This document shows, one piece after another, positions 17,014 to 24,910 of a stretch of DNA of 64,000 bases. Source of the stretch: Alphaproteobacteria bacterium (GTDB lineage: Bacteria; Pseudomonadota; Alphaproteobacteria; SMXS01); the NCBI GenBank assembly GCA_028284945.1, contig JANQQJ010000036.1, positions 47,399-111,398 on the forward strand, given 5' to 3'. How positions within the stretch are numbered: the first letter of the stretch is position 1; each line of letters starts with the position of its first letter. The notes beneath the pieces are model-generated. The model was not told the DNA's origin, ran no database searches, and worked only from the letters and a program-made list of their open reading frames with translations. A program made the position numbers and the translations under genes.

Positions 17014-19074
17014 TTACTCCCCCTCTACCGGGTTGATCAGGATGTTACCGAACCGGTCAATGTCGGCGGAGTGGCCGTCCAGCACGAGCGTTGTGGAATC
17101 CATCTCAATGATGATCGCTGGCCCCATAACCCGATCCCCCGACCGCAGCTTCGATCGGTCATAGATCACGGCGGCTTTTTCCTGCCCGTCCATCCAGACC
17201 GTGTGGTCGCGCATCTTGGCGCCAATCGGGTCGCCATTGCCGGTTTCAATCTCTTCGGCAGAGACATTGGCAGGCTTGCCCAACGCCGTGGCCCGGACGT
17301 TCACGAACTCATGCGGTGCGCCCAGATTGAATGTGAATAGCCGTTCGTGCTCCGTGTCGAACGCCGCTCGCATGTCTTCAATGCCCGTTCCGCTGTCGAA
17401 CATCTCTTTGTCCGCGGCCAGGGGTACCTCGAAGGCCTGGCCCTGATAGCGGATGTCGACTTCATAGGTGACGCTGATTTCATCTTTGGGCACACCCTCG
17501 GCGGCCAGATCGGCCTTTACTTGTGCGCCCATATCCTCCAGCAACGCCGCCATTTCGGCGTTGGTCGTATCATCAAACCGCTTGTTGAAGCTGCGTGCGG
17601 TTTCGACACGCATGCGGGTGGTCGCATCGCCATAGGCGCACAGCACGCCAGGGCTGGGCGGAATCACCACCGGCCAGGATTGCATCAACTTGCCCACGGC
17701 ATTGGCGTGCAGCGGGCCTGCGCCGCCAAATCCCATCAGCGCGAAGTCGCGGGGGTCGTAGCCCTGCTGAACCGAAACCAGCCGCAAGGCACCAAACATG
17801 TTTTCATTAACGATGTCGATAATGCCGGCGGCGGCTTCCATCAGGCCGATGCCCAGCCCGTCGGCGACGGTCTGAACCGCGGCTTTAGCGCCATCGCGGT
17901 CGAGCTTGAACGTGCCGCCCAAAAGGGCTTCGGGCAGATAGCCCAGCACCACATTGGCGTCGGTTACGGTGGGCAGTTCGCCGCCGCGTCCGTAGGCGAC
18001 TGGGCCCGGGACAGCGCCGGCGGATTCTGGACCGACACGCAGTGCCCGGGTCAGCTCCGGCACGTGGGCGATCGACCCGCCACCAGCACCAACGGTGCGA
18101 ATATCCAGCGACGACGCGCGGACCGTTAGGTCACCGACGGAGGTTTCGCGCCTTAGCCGGGCTTCTGATTTTTCAATCAGCGCCACGTCGGTTGATGTGC
18201 CGCCCATATCGAGCGTGAGCAGATTGTCGATGCCCGCTTGCTGTGCCACCCAAAGCGCGCCGGCCACACCGCCGGCGGGGCCGGACATCAGGAGATTGAC
18301 CGGTGCAGCGGCTGATTTTTCCGCCGACATCAACCCGCCGTCCGAGCGCAGCAGGTTGAGCTTGCCGGTCATGCCCCAATTCGTCAGCTCGCTTTGCAGG
18401 TTGCCCACATAGCGCGCGACAATGGGACGCACGGCGGAGTTGGTAACCGTCGTCAACGTACGTTCATATTCCTGCATCTCGGGCAGAATATCGGCGCTGA
18501 CAGAAATCGGCAGATCGGGGAATTCTTCCGCACAAATCGCAGCCACCTGCCGCTCATGCGCATCGTTCAGATAGGAATTGATCAGGCAAATGGTCAGGGC
18601 CTCGATGCCCTCTGACTTGAGCGCTTGCAGGTTCTCGCGCAGGCGCGCCTCGTCCAGTGGCCTGACGACCGAGCCATCGGCCGCCATGCGCTCGGGCGCT
18701 TCGACTGTGCATTCTAACGCCGCCATCGGCTTGGGCTTGGGCCAGACAATCCACGCGGCCAACCCGCCAGGAACGAAGGAGCGGGCAATCTGCAGCACCT
18801 GACGGTAGCCTTCCGTGACGACCAGGCCGACACGTGCGCCTTTTCCTTCCAGCACGGCATTGGTGGCGACGGTGGTACCATGCATGAACAGATCGATGTC
18901 GCCGGGAGACACACCATGTTCATCGCACAGTGCCTGTGCGCCCGACACGACCGCTTCAGAGGGGTCATGCGGGGTCGACGGCACTTTTGTGCGATAGGTA
19001 TGCCCACCATCATTGTTGATCATCAAAAGGTCGGTAAAAGTGCCCCCGACATCCACACCCAGCCGATAGGTCAT
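17014..19074 (-). CDS. hyuA: Hydantoinase A/oxoprolinase family subunit (ATP-binding)
   Basis: A protein of 686 aa, the ATP-dependent HyuA partner. N-terminal motif GVDVGGTFTD, then HGTTVATNA, DMGGTSTDV and the central GGGSIA, all parts of the ASKHA-type nucleotide fold of this superfamily. The C-terminal domain (about 520-680) is the small HyuA_C region. It starts 27 nt after the HMG-CoA-lyase-like gene, giving the operon lyase-hyuA-hyuB. The reaction is inferred as ATP-driven ring opening or hydrolysis of a cyclic amide/imide; ketone carboxylation is the alternative. Confidence 0.9.
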   Translation of the reverse strand: MTYRLGVDVGGTFTDLLMINNDGGHTYRTKVPSTPHDPSEAVVSGAQALCDEHGVSPGDIDLFMHGTTVATNAVLEGKGARVGLVVTEGYRQVLQIARSFVPGGLAAWIVWPKPKPMAALECTVEAPERMAADGSVVRPLDEARLRENLQALKSEGIEALTICLINSYLNDAHERQVAAICAEEFPDLPISVSADILPEMQEYERTLTTVTNSAVRPIVARYVGNLQSELTNWGMTGKLNLLRSDGGLMSAEKSAAAPVNLLMSGPAGGVAGALWVAQQAGIDNLLTLDMGGTSTDVALIEKSEARLRRETSVGDLTVRASSLDIRTVGAGGGSIAHVPELTRALRVGPESAGAVPGPVAYGRGGELPTVTDANVVLGYLPEALLGGTFKLDRDGAKAAVQTVADGLGIGLMEAAAGIIDIVNENMFGALRLVSVQQGYDPRDFALMGFGGAGPLHANAVGKLMQSWPVVIPPSPGVLCAYGDATTRMRVETARSFNKRFDDTTNAEMAALLEDMGAQVKADLAAEGVPKDEISVTYEVDIRYQGQAFEVPLAADKEMFDSGTGIEDMRAAFDTEHERLFTFNLGAPHEFVNVRATALGKPANVSAEEIETGNGDPIGAKMRDHTVWMDGQEKAAVIYDRSKLRSGDRVMGPAIIIEMDSTTLVLDGHSADIDRFGNILINPVEGE

Positions 19075-19101
19075 CGCTGATTTGTCCTGTTGTTTGGTTG
19101 G

Positions 19102-20028
19102 TTATTCTGCGGCGGTCGCGGTCGGGAAGCCCCCGGCCTGGCTCACCGCTGCGACTGTTTTGCGGCCCAATATCGTCTGTAGCCAATCCGCGCCTTCAAT
19201 CAGCAGGTCCAGGTCGATGCCTGTATCCACACCGGCGCGTTCCAGCATGTAAACAACGTCTTCGGTCGCGACATTACCGGTGGCCTTGGGTGCGAACGGG
19301 CAGCCGCCCAACCCGCCCATGCTGGCATCAATGGTTTCGACACCGGCCTCATAAGCAGCCCAGGCATTTGCGACACCGGTATGGCGGGTGTCATGGAAAT
19401 GAACGCGCAGCGGCATGCCAGGAATCTCGTCCTTGAGCTTGCCTAGCAGATCAGTCACCTCTGATGGAATGCCAGCGCCGATGGTGTCGGCGACGCAGAT
19501 TTCAGCGGGTTCAGCTTCTGCCAGGCGCTTGGCGATATCGACAACGCGGTCCAGAGGAACCTCGCCTTCAAAGGGGCAACCAAATGCCGCGGAAAGCGTC
19601 ACCTGCGCGCTCATGCCGTCCTGTCTGGCAAGGCGCAGAATGTCGGATGTTTCTGCAATACCTTCTTCAATGGTCTGTCCCTGGTTCTTCTGGCCGAAGG
19701 TATCAGTGGCGATGACAACCGCACCCACCTGGTCGACGCCCCGTTTCCCGTTCTCGCGGGTTTCAAGGGCGCGCAGGTAGCCACGCTTGTTGAGAATCAG
19801 GCCAATATATTGAACCGCCTTATTGTCAGGCAGGGCGGCAACCACAGCCTCAGCATCGGCCATCTGCGGCACGCGCTTGGGGTGAACGAAGCTGCATACC
19901 TCCATGCGGGTCGCACCAGCCGCGATCGCCCGATTGATCAGGTTCAGCTTGGCCTCAGTCGAAAACTCGACCTTTTCGTTTTGCAAACCGTCGCGCGGTC
20001 CAACCTCTAAAATCGTTACAGGTCGCAT
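19102..20028 (-). CDS. Hydroxymethylglutaryl-CoA lyase-like protein
   Basis: A TIM-barrel lyase of the HMGL family, 308 aa. The start matches the family (MRPVTILEVGPRDGLQNE). HFHDTRHTG carries the metal-binding histidines, GLGGCPFAP is the C-terminal catalytic-Cys loop, and ATEDVVYML follows it. HMG-CoA lyase cleaves 3-hydroxy-3-methylglutaryl-CoA to acetyl-CoA and acetoacetate. Homologues act on related 3-hydroxy-3-alkyl acyl-CoAs. ATG at 20028 is used rather than the upstream start at 20109, which lies across the promoter. It is first in the lyase-hyuA-hyuB operon and divergent from a CaiB-type CoA transferase that could make its substrate. Confidence 0.9.
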   Translation of the reverse strand: MRPVTILEVGPRDGLQNEKVEFSTEAKLNLINRAIAAGATRMEVCSFVHPKRVPQMADAEAVVAALPDNKAVQYIGLILNKRGYLRALETRENGKRGVDQVGAVVIATDTFGQKNQGQTIEEGIAETSDILRLARQDGMSAQVTLSAAFGCPFEGEVPLDRVVDIAKRLAEAEPAEICVADTIGAGIPSEVTDLLGKLKDEIPGMPLRVHFHDTRHTGVANAWAAYEAGVETIDASMGGLGGCPFAPKATGNVATEDVVYMLERAGVDTGIDLDLLIEGADWLQTILGRKTVAAVSQAGGFPTATAAE

Positions 20029-20150
20029 GGGCTTATCTCGGGCTAGTGCGCCGAACGGCTTTTCCATTCGGCGCGAGAAGTTATGAGAATGAACCGACTG
20101 TGTTGCCATTGTTGATCGGCATCAAGGCGGACAACGTTTCAACGCATATT

Positions 20151-20160
20151 TTGTATACAA
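20151..20160. promoter_or_regulatory. GntR-type operator TTGTATACAA (site 1)
   Basis: A perfect 10-bp palindrome of the GntR/FCD class, in the divergent promoter of the lyase-hyuAB operon and the CoA-transferase operon. The identical decamer occurs at 23122-23131 ahead of the GntR gene. Confidence 0.75.
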
Positions 20161-20173
20161 TAGCATTTATCAT

Positions 20174-20183
20174 TTGTATACAC
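20174..20183. promoter_or_regulatory. GntR-type operator TTGTATACAC (site 2)
   Basis: A second copy 23 bp from site 1 (start to start, roughly two helical turns), differing only in the last base. The paired arrangement suggests cooperative binding of the regulator at 22331-23005. Confidence 0.7.
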
Positions 20184-20258
20184 GGTGGCGTTTTCGGCCC
20201 TCGTGGTACGTTGCAACTCAGCCAGACCGCAGGTTGGCGAATCAAAAAAGGGATCACC

Positions 20259-21458
20259 GTGACGGAAAAGACGGCAGAACCTTTCGGAGCGCTGCAGGGC
20301 CTCCGGGTCATCGAAATGGGACAGTTGATCGCCGGGCCGTTTTGCGGCCAGTTGATGGCGGACCACGGTGCCGAAGTTATCAAGGTAGAGCAGCCCGGGG
20401 TCGGTGACCCGATGCGCGCCTGGGGCAGGAATGAGCACCTTTGGTGGCCTGTTGTGGGCCGAAACAAAAAGTCTGTGACCCTCAATCTGCGTACGCCGGA
20501 GGGACAGGCCATCCTGAAGGAATTGATCGGTGAAGCCGACTTCCTGCTGGAGAATTTCCGGGCCGGGACGCTGGAAAAATGGGGCCTGGACTACGAAACA
20601 TTGTCGGCAATCAATCCGGGTCTGATCATGATTCGGGTATCCGGGTTTGGCCAGACGGGGCCTTATGCTCCGCGTGCAGGCTATGGCTCGATTGGTGAAG
20701 CCATGGGTGGGATGCGCAATCTGGCCGGCGATCCGCGAACACCGCCGTCGCGCATCGGCCTGTCGATTGGTGACGAGCTGGCGGCCACAATGGCTTGCGT
20801 TGGCGCGCTGATGGCGCTCCACCGCCGGCATGTCACCGGCAAGGGGCAAGTTGTCGACAGCGCGATCTATGAAGCGGTGTTGTCGATGATGGAATCGACA
20901 GTGGCTGAATATACACAGACCGGGTACCTGCGCGAGCGTACCGGCGCCATCCTGCCCAATGTAGCGCCATCAAACGTTTATCCGACAACTGATGGCGATG
21001 TGTTGATCGCGGCCAATCAGGACACTGTCTGGCGGCGGCTCGCTGAAGCGATGGGCCAGCCGGAACTGGCTGATGATGAACGCTATGCGACCCACGGCGC
21101 GCGGGGCGAGAATCAGGAAGAACTGGACGGACTGATTGCGGAATGGACCAAGCAGTTCGATGCCAAAACGTTGTTAGCGAAGATGGAAGAGCACGCGGTT
21201 CCCGCCGGTAAAATCTACAAGGCGCCTGATATGCTGGAAGATCCGCACTTTCAGGCCCGCGAGGCCATCGTGCACGTCGACCATCCCGAATATGACAAGC
21301 TTTATATGCAGAATGTGTTCCCGAAGATGTCCGAAACGCCGGGCCAGATTAACTGGGCGGGGCCGGAACTCGGCGCCAATAACCAAGAGATTTATGGTGG
21401 TCTACTGGGCAAATCAGCGGACGAACTAAAGGCCATGGCGGACGCAGGGACGATCTGA
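20259..21458 (+). CDS. CaiB/BaiF family CoA transferase
   Basis: A family III CoA transferase of 399 aa. N-terminal LRVIEMGQLIAGPFCGQ and ADHGAEVIKVEQP blocks, the catalytic-Asp region, RNKKSVTLNLRTPEG, and the C-terminal PAGKIYKAPDML are typical. It moves CoA from a donor such as succinyl-CoA to a carboxylic acid. A GTG start at 20259 is chosen: AAGGGA lies just upstream and family similarity begins there, whereas the longer frame crosses both GntR operators. The stop overlaps the start of the next gene (TGATG). It may activate the acid that the divergent HMG-CoA-lyase-like enzyme then cleaves. Confidence 0.92.
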   Translation: MTEKTAEPFGALQGLRVIEMGQLIAGPFCGQLMADHGAEVIKVEQPGVGDPMRAWGRNEHLWWPVVGRNKKSVTLNLRTPEGQAILKELIGEADFLLENFRAGTLEKWGLDYETLSAINPGLIMIRVSGFGQTGPYAPRAGYGSIGEAMGGMRNLAGDPRTPPSRIGLSIGDELAATMACVGALMALHRRHVTGKGQVVDSAIYEAVLSMMESTVAEYTQTGYLRERTGAILPNVAPSNVYPTTDGDVLIAANQDTVWRRLAEAMGQPELADDERYATHGARGENQEELDGLIAEWTKQFDAKTLLAKMEEHAVPAGKIYKAPDMLEDPHFQAREAIVHVDHPEYDKLYMQNVFPKMSETPGQINWAGPELGANNQEIYGGLLGKSADELKAMADAGTI

Positions 21459-22093
21459 TGGCCGGCCGCTCGCCAGACGACCTGAATCAGGATTATCTGG
21501 CCGCTGGCTTTGGCAACCGCTTGGGTTTCGGCGAAAAGCCAGCGCTCATCATCGTAGACTTTGTGATGGCCTATCTGGATCCGGCGGCGCCGCTTTATGC
21601 CGGTGTCGAGGCTGAGCTCAAGGTCACCGAGGACTTATTGAAGGCGTCCAGGAACGCCGGAATACCGGTGATTTTCACCAATGTTGAATATCAGGCCGGC
21701 GGCAAGGATGGTGGCCTGTTCTACCGCAAGGTCGGTGCGCTCAAATGTTTCGATGAAGGCAGCCCCCTGGGTGCATTCCCGCCCTCGCTGCAGCCACGGA
21801 ACGGCGAGTTGGTTGTGACCAAGCAATATGCCAGCGCCTTCTTTGGTACGTCATTGGCGTCAACCCTGCGGGCCAATGGTTGCGATACGGCAATCATTAC
21901 CGGGGTGACCACGTCCGGCTGTGTGCGTGCCACGGCACTCGATGCGCTGCAGAATGGTTTCGTTCCGATTGTCGTTGCTGATGCTAGTGGTGACCGTGAT
22001 CAGCGCGTCCACGATGCGAATCTTTTTGATCTGGCCGCAAAATATGCCGATGTGGTGAAGTCGGACGAGGTGCTGGCCTATCTAAGTCGATAG
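21458..22093 (+). CDS. Isochorismatase-family cysteine hydrolase (N-carbamoylsarcosine amidase-like)
   Basis: A protein of 211 aa of the isochorismatase superfamily with the amidase triad visible: Asp in LIIVDFV, Lys in VVTKQYASAF, and nucleophilic Cys in TTSGCVRATA. The overall layout resembles N-carbamoylsarcosine amidohydrolase and maleamate amidase. It is translationally coupled to the CoA transferase. Next to a HyuA/HyuB pair and a hydantoin-racemase-like gene, it is a good candidate for releasing ammonia (or carbamate) from the ring-opened amide. Substrate not proven. Confidence 0.88.
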   Translation: MAGRSPDDLNQDYLAAGFGNRLGFGEKPALIIVDFVMAYLDPAAPLYAGVEAELKVTEDLLKASRNAGIPVIFTNVEYQAGGKDGGLFYRKVGALKCFDEGSPLGAFPPSLQPRNGELVVTKQYASAFFGTSLASTLRANGCDTAIITGVTTSGCVRATALDALQNGFVPIVVADASGDRDQRVHDANLFDLAAKYADVVKSDEVLAYLSR

Positions 22094-22130
22094 AAGGTCG
22101 CCCCTTACTCAAGCGTTCAACCAACCCAAC

Positions 22131-22277
22131 TTGTCATCCCCGGCAAGCAACCAGAATGGTTGCGTGAACGGGGATCCATTCATCCACCTAGTGCCGTTGT
22201 CGCTATGGATCCCCGCTTTCGCCGCCTTGCGGCTCTCTCGCCGCGCCAGCGCTTGCGCAGCGGGTCGGGGATGACAA
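22131..22277. repeat. Nested inverted-repeat element (147 bp)
   Basis: Outer arms TTGTCATCCCCG (22131-22142) and CGGGGATGACAA (22266-22277) are perfect complements. Inner arms CGGGGATCCAT (22169-22179) and ATGGATCCCCG (22205-22215) form a second hairpin. It has no coding content and lies between two convergent genes, where it could serve as a bidirectional terminator. It looks like a dispersed intergenic element. Confidence 0.75.
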
Positions 22278-22330
22278 TCTAGGAGATTGGGAACGATGTC
22301 GGCCAGCGGCTGAGAAGGTGATGAGCCTGA

Positions 22331-23005
22331 TTACTCCGCCGCTTCTTCCTGCTGCGCGGCCTCACGCTGATAGCTATCCCGATAGGTCTGAAGCGCTGAA
22401 AGAATATGCGCGACCATTACGGATTCCGCCCACTTGCTATCTTTGGCGTCCAGCGCTTGGACAAGCTCGCGGTGATGGGTGTTGCTGCGCGACAGATCGT
22501 CACGGGTGTAGGAAATGGCGGTTCTCAGAACCACCGGCTGCTCGACAAGGCGGCTTAACATCAATCCCAGGCGCTCGCTGCCGGAGGCCTCCGTCAGTGT
22601 CTGGTGTAGGACCCGGTTGGCCGCCAGGAATTCTTCTATGTCGGGATCCGGCTGCTGTGCTGCGGCGTTATCGATGCGATCGCAGCAGGTCCGCATGATG
22701 TCGATCTGCTCGGGCGTTGCCCGCTCGGCTGCCCGGCGGGCGGCGTAGCCCTCTAGCATGGCACGCAGATCGAAGATGTCTTCGATGTCGACCATGGTCC
22801 AGTCATTGACGAATGTGCCGTGGTTCGGGACCACAGTGACATAAAGGTCGGCCGCCAGACTACGTAGTGCGTCGCGGATTGGGGTTCGGCTGACGCCGCA
22901 AACTTCGGCGAGTTCCTCTTCCTTCAGGTGAGAACCGGGCTCGAACTCTCCTGTCAGGATGCGTTCCCTGATCGCAAGATAGGCTTTGTTGGTCGCGTTG
23001 GACAT
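22331..23005 (-). CDS. GntR family transcriptional regulator (FCD subfamily)
   Basis: A protein of 224 aa. N-terminal winged HTH (about residues 5-70; L-A-E-V-C-G-V-S-R-T-P-I-R-D-A-L is the GntR signature) and an all-helical FCD effector domain (about 80-210) with the metal/ligand residues D-x3-R, H and H-x3-H (NTHHREL). The ATG at 23005 is used; the upstream in-frame TTG at 23131 lies in the operator. Its own promoter carries TTGTATACAA, and the same palindrome sits in the lyase-hyuAB/CoA-transferase promoter, so it probably controls both. FCD effectors are usually small organic acids. Confidence 0.92.
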   Translation of the reverse strand: MSNATNKAYLAIRERILTGEFEPGSHLKEEELAEVCGVSRTPIRDALRSLAADLYVTVVPNHGTFVNDWTMVDIEDIFDLRAMLEGYAARRAAERATPEQIDIMRTCCDRIDNAAAQQPDPDIEEFLAANRVLHQTLTEASGSERLGLMLSRLVEQPVVLRTAISYTRDDLSRSNTHHRELVQALDAKDSKWAESVMVAHILSALQTYRDSYQREAAQQEEAAE

Positions 23006-23121
23006 CGATTGAGGGCTCCGCACGGACTGGGACGTCACATCAGAAAAACGGGACCGAAGGCTAAAGCCTTCAGCCGCGATTTCATACAATTTAGCCGACG
23101 GAATGCTTGACGAGCAATATG

Positions 23122-23131
23122 TTGTATACAA
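23122..23131. promoter_or_regulatory. GntR-type operator TTGTATACAA (site 3)
   Basis: Identical to site 1 at 20151-20160, including the following TAG. It lies 117 bp from the gntR start and 81 bp ahead of the racemase-like gene, so it can serve both directions. This supports autoregulation and a shared regulon. Confidence 0.75.
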
Positions 23132-23211
23132 TAGTGCGCCAAATTGGCACTCTGATGTAAGTCGGGGTGCATCCCGAGTCGCATGAATGGCAGGTTGACG
23201 GCACAGGCAGG

Positions 23212-23961
23212 ATGAGCAAGCGCATCAAAGTCATTGTTCCGATCCCGATGGATGACGCGGGTGTCGAAAACCGTGCGGCGCAGCTGCCGCCGGCCCAGAT
23301 CGCTGATGGCTATCAGGTTGATTTTGAAGCGGTTTCCTATGGTGCAGCCTTAGGTGACAGTTACTACGACGCGATGTTGATGGACATGTCGGTCTTCGAG
23401 GCCGGTCTCTCAGCCGAAGCAGATGGCTATGATGCCGTCTGTATCGATACGGTGAGCGATTCCGGGATGTATGCATTGCGCTCGCGCCTCAACATTCCGG
23501 TTGTTGGACCGGGCCAGGCGGCAATGCATACAGCCTGTATGTTAGGCCAGAAGTTCAGCATCATCACCATGTGGGACGAATGGTTCCACCTCTACAAGAA
23601 GACACTCAACGAATATGGTCTATGGCACAGATTGGCATCCATGCGGTCGATCAAGACCCGGCCCGACCTTTCGGAATTGCTTGAGGGCAAGGAAGAGGTC
23701 GTCTTTGCCAAGCTGGAGGCTGAAAGCCGTAAGGCCATCGAAGAAGATGGCGCCGATGTGATCGTCCTGGGGTCAACGACAATGCATCAATCTCACGCCT
23801 ATTTGGCTGAGACGCTGCCGGTGCCGGTGATCAATCCAGGCCTGATTTCCTACAAGCTGTGCGAAGTGCTGCTCGAAACCGGGCTTACGCACTCGAAAGC
23901 CGCGTTTGCGTCGCCGGAGGCGCCCAATGACGAACAACTTGCAATGAGGGGACAGGGCTGA
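23212..23961 (+). CDS. Aspartate/glutamate/hydantoin racemase-family protein
   Basis: A protein of 249 aa in the Asp/Glu/hydantoin racemase superfamily (two-domain, PLP-independent, two-cysteine type). The first half carries DAVCIDTVSDSGM, where most members have a first catalytic Cys (C-x-[ST]-D). Here that region reads I-D-T-V-S-D-S-G, with a Cys just before (VCID). The second half has VIVLGSTTMHQ, where a Cys-containing GC-A motif is expected (Thr instead). It therefore may lack the usual Cys pair and may not be a true racemase. The start at 23212 is chosen over the GTG at 23167 because family similarity begins at SKRIKVI. It heads the GntR-controlled + strand operon. Confidence 0.78.
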   Translation: MSKRIKVIVPIPMDDAGVENRAAQLPPAQIADGYQVDFEAVSYGAALGDSYYDAMLMDMSVFEAGLSAEADGYDAVCIDTVSDSGMYALRSRLNIPVVGPGQAAMHTACMLGQKFSIITMWDEWFHLYKKTLNEYGLWHRLASMRSIKTRPDLSELLEGKEEVVFAKLEAESRKAIEEDGADVIVLGSTTMHQSHAYLAETLPVPVINPGLISYKLCEVLLETGLTHSKAAFASPEAPNDEQLAMRGQG

Positions 23962-23963
23962 CC

Positions 23964-24407
23964 ATGAGCCACGACGTCGAATGGCTGCGCACAAACTATC
24001 CGGCTGGTCCGGATGGGATGCCACCCTATGAGTACTACGTCGACATCGTCACCAAGCGGTATTTCCACGGGGTCGACAATAAGCACATGGACATGGTGCT
24101 CGATTGCTTCCACCCGGATGCGACCTTGAAGGAAATGACGTCGGATACGCTGCATGAAGGCCGCGACGCAGGCATCAAGCGTATGTTCACTGACCTCTTC
24201 AATAACAACGGCCGCATCTGGCACGGGAACTTCGTGCATACGGTCGATATCGTCGAACAGGCGATTTGCTCTCAATTCACTGTCGAGATCAGCCCGCCGG
24301 TCGGTGACGAGGAATTCGTCTATCAAAACTGCAATCGCTTTTATCTACGGGACGGCAAGTTCGAGCGCGTCTTCGTTTATATGAGCGGCGACAATCTGCT
24401 GGTTTAG
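23964..24407 (+). CDS. NTF2/SnoaL-like small protein (copy 1)
   Basis: A protein of 147 aa with the NTF2-like cone fold pattern: an N-terminal helix, then N-K-H-M-D-M-V-L-D-C-F-H-P-D-A-T typical of SnoaL-like domains, and a final strand VFVYMSGDN. It starts 2 nt after the racemase stop. It resembles the next gene (D-x-V-L-[DE]-C-F-H; V-[FY]-V-Y-M-S-G), indicating tandem duplication. NTF2 folds serve as isomerases, dehydratases, cyclases or ligand binders; the function here is unknown. Confidence 0.82.
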   Translation: MSHDVEWLRTNYPAGPDGMPPYEYYVDIVTKRYFHGVDNKHMDMVLDCFHPDATLKEMTSDTLHEGRDAGIKRMFTDLFNNNGRIWHGNFVHTVDIVEQAICSQFTVEISPPVGDEEFVYQNCNRFYLRDGKFERVFVYMSGDNLLV

Positions 24408-24417
24408 GGGGAAGACG

Positions 24418-24816
24418 ATGCAATACCAGTCCAGCCTGAACCGCGAACAGTTGATCGAACTGGCGACCAAGACCTATTTCGGCAATGTCGATGCCAAGAA
24501 TTTAGACGCCGTCCTCGAGTGCTTCCATGATGAAGCGATCTTTACCGTACAGACCGCCTTTACGGTGCATGACGGCAAGGATGCGCTGCGTGAAATGTTC
24601 ATCAACTTCATGGGCGCCTACGAGACCATCATCCACCGCGACTTTGAATGCACTGTCGATGAAAAGAACGGTCGGATTACCGCCAGTTTCGTGGCCGAAC
24701 TGATCGACGCGGATGGTAATACGACGCTGCTGGAAAACACCAATTTCTGGCGGGTCCGCGAAGACAAGTTTCAGGAAGTCTACGTCTATATGAGTGGTGC
24801 AAACGTATTGACCTGA
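24418..24816 (+). CDS. NTF2/SnoaL-like small protein (copy 2)
   Basis: A protein of 132 aa, paralogue of the preceding gene, with the same D-A-V-L-E-C-F-H and V-Y-V-Y-M-S-G-A-N segments. GGGGGAAG precedes the ATG. The two may form a heterodimer, as NTF2-like proteins commonly dimerise. It lies in the racemase-NTF2-NTF2-TonB receptor unit. Confidence 0.82.
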   Translation: MQYQSSLNREQLIELATKTYFGNVDAKNLDAVLECFHDEAIFTVQTAFTVHDGKDALREMFINFMGAYETIIHRDFECTVDEKNGRITASFVAELIDADGNTTLLENTNFWRVREDKFQEVYVYMSGANVLT

Positions 24817-24845
24817 AGGTACGGAAAACAGGCGGGCGAAACGAA

Positions 24846-24881
24846 CCCGTCATGGAGACATAACCAACCCGCAATGACGGG
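24846..24881 (+). other. Hairpin ahead of TonB-dependent receptor gene
   Basis: CCCGTCAT (24846-24853) and ATGACGGG (24874-24881) are perfect complements separated by 20 nt. No T-run follows, so it is unlikely to be a simple terminator. It may stabilise or differentially process the mRNA between the NTF2 genes and the receptor. Confidence 0.35.
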
Positions 24882-24910
24882 ACCCCTTGCAAGCCAGGGA
24901 GGCTGAGAAA

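Noticed and set aside
15968..17164. A 398-codon open frame opposite hyuB
   Set aside because: It is antisense to a gene with complete family motifs; its His/Asp/Arg-rich composition is that of a reverse-frame shadow.
17347..18129. A 260-codon open frame opposite hyuA
   Set aside because: Antisense to conserved HyuA motifs; no recognisable domain and no ribosome site.
15155..19074. Naming hyuA/hyuB as acetophenone or acetone carboxylase
   Set aside because: Those enzymes have additional subunits that are absent here, and the neighbouring genes point to amide chemistry.
22131..22277. Possible CRISPR or insertion sequence remnant
   Set aside because: There is one nested inverted repeat only, with no repeat-spacer array, no transposase and no target-site duplication that I could see.
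23212..23961. Naming this gene maleate isomerase
   Set aside because: The superfamily is clear, but the catalytic Cys pair needed for that name is not seen.
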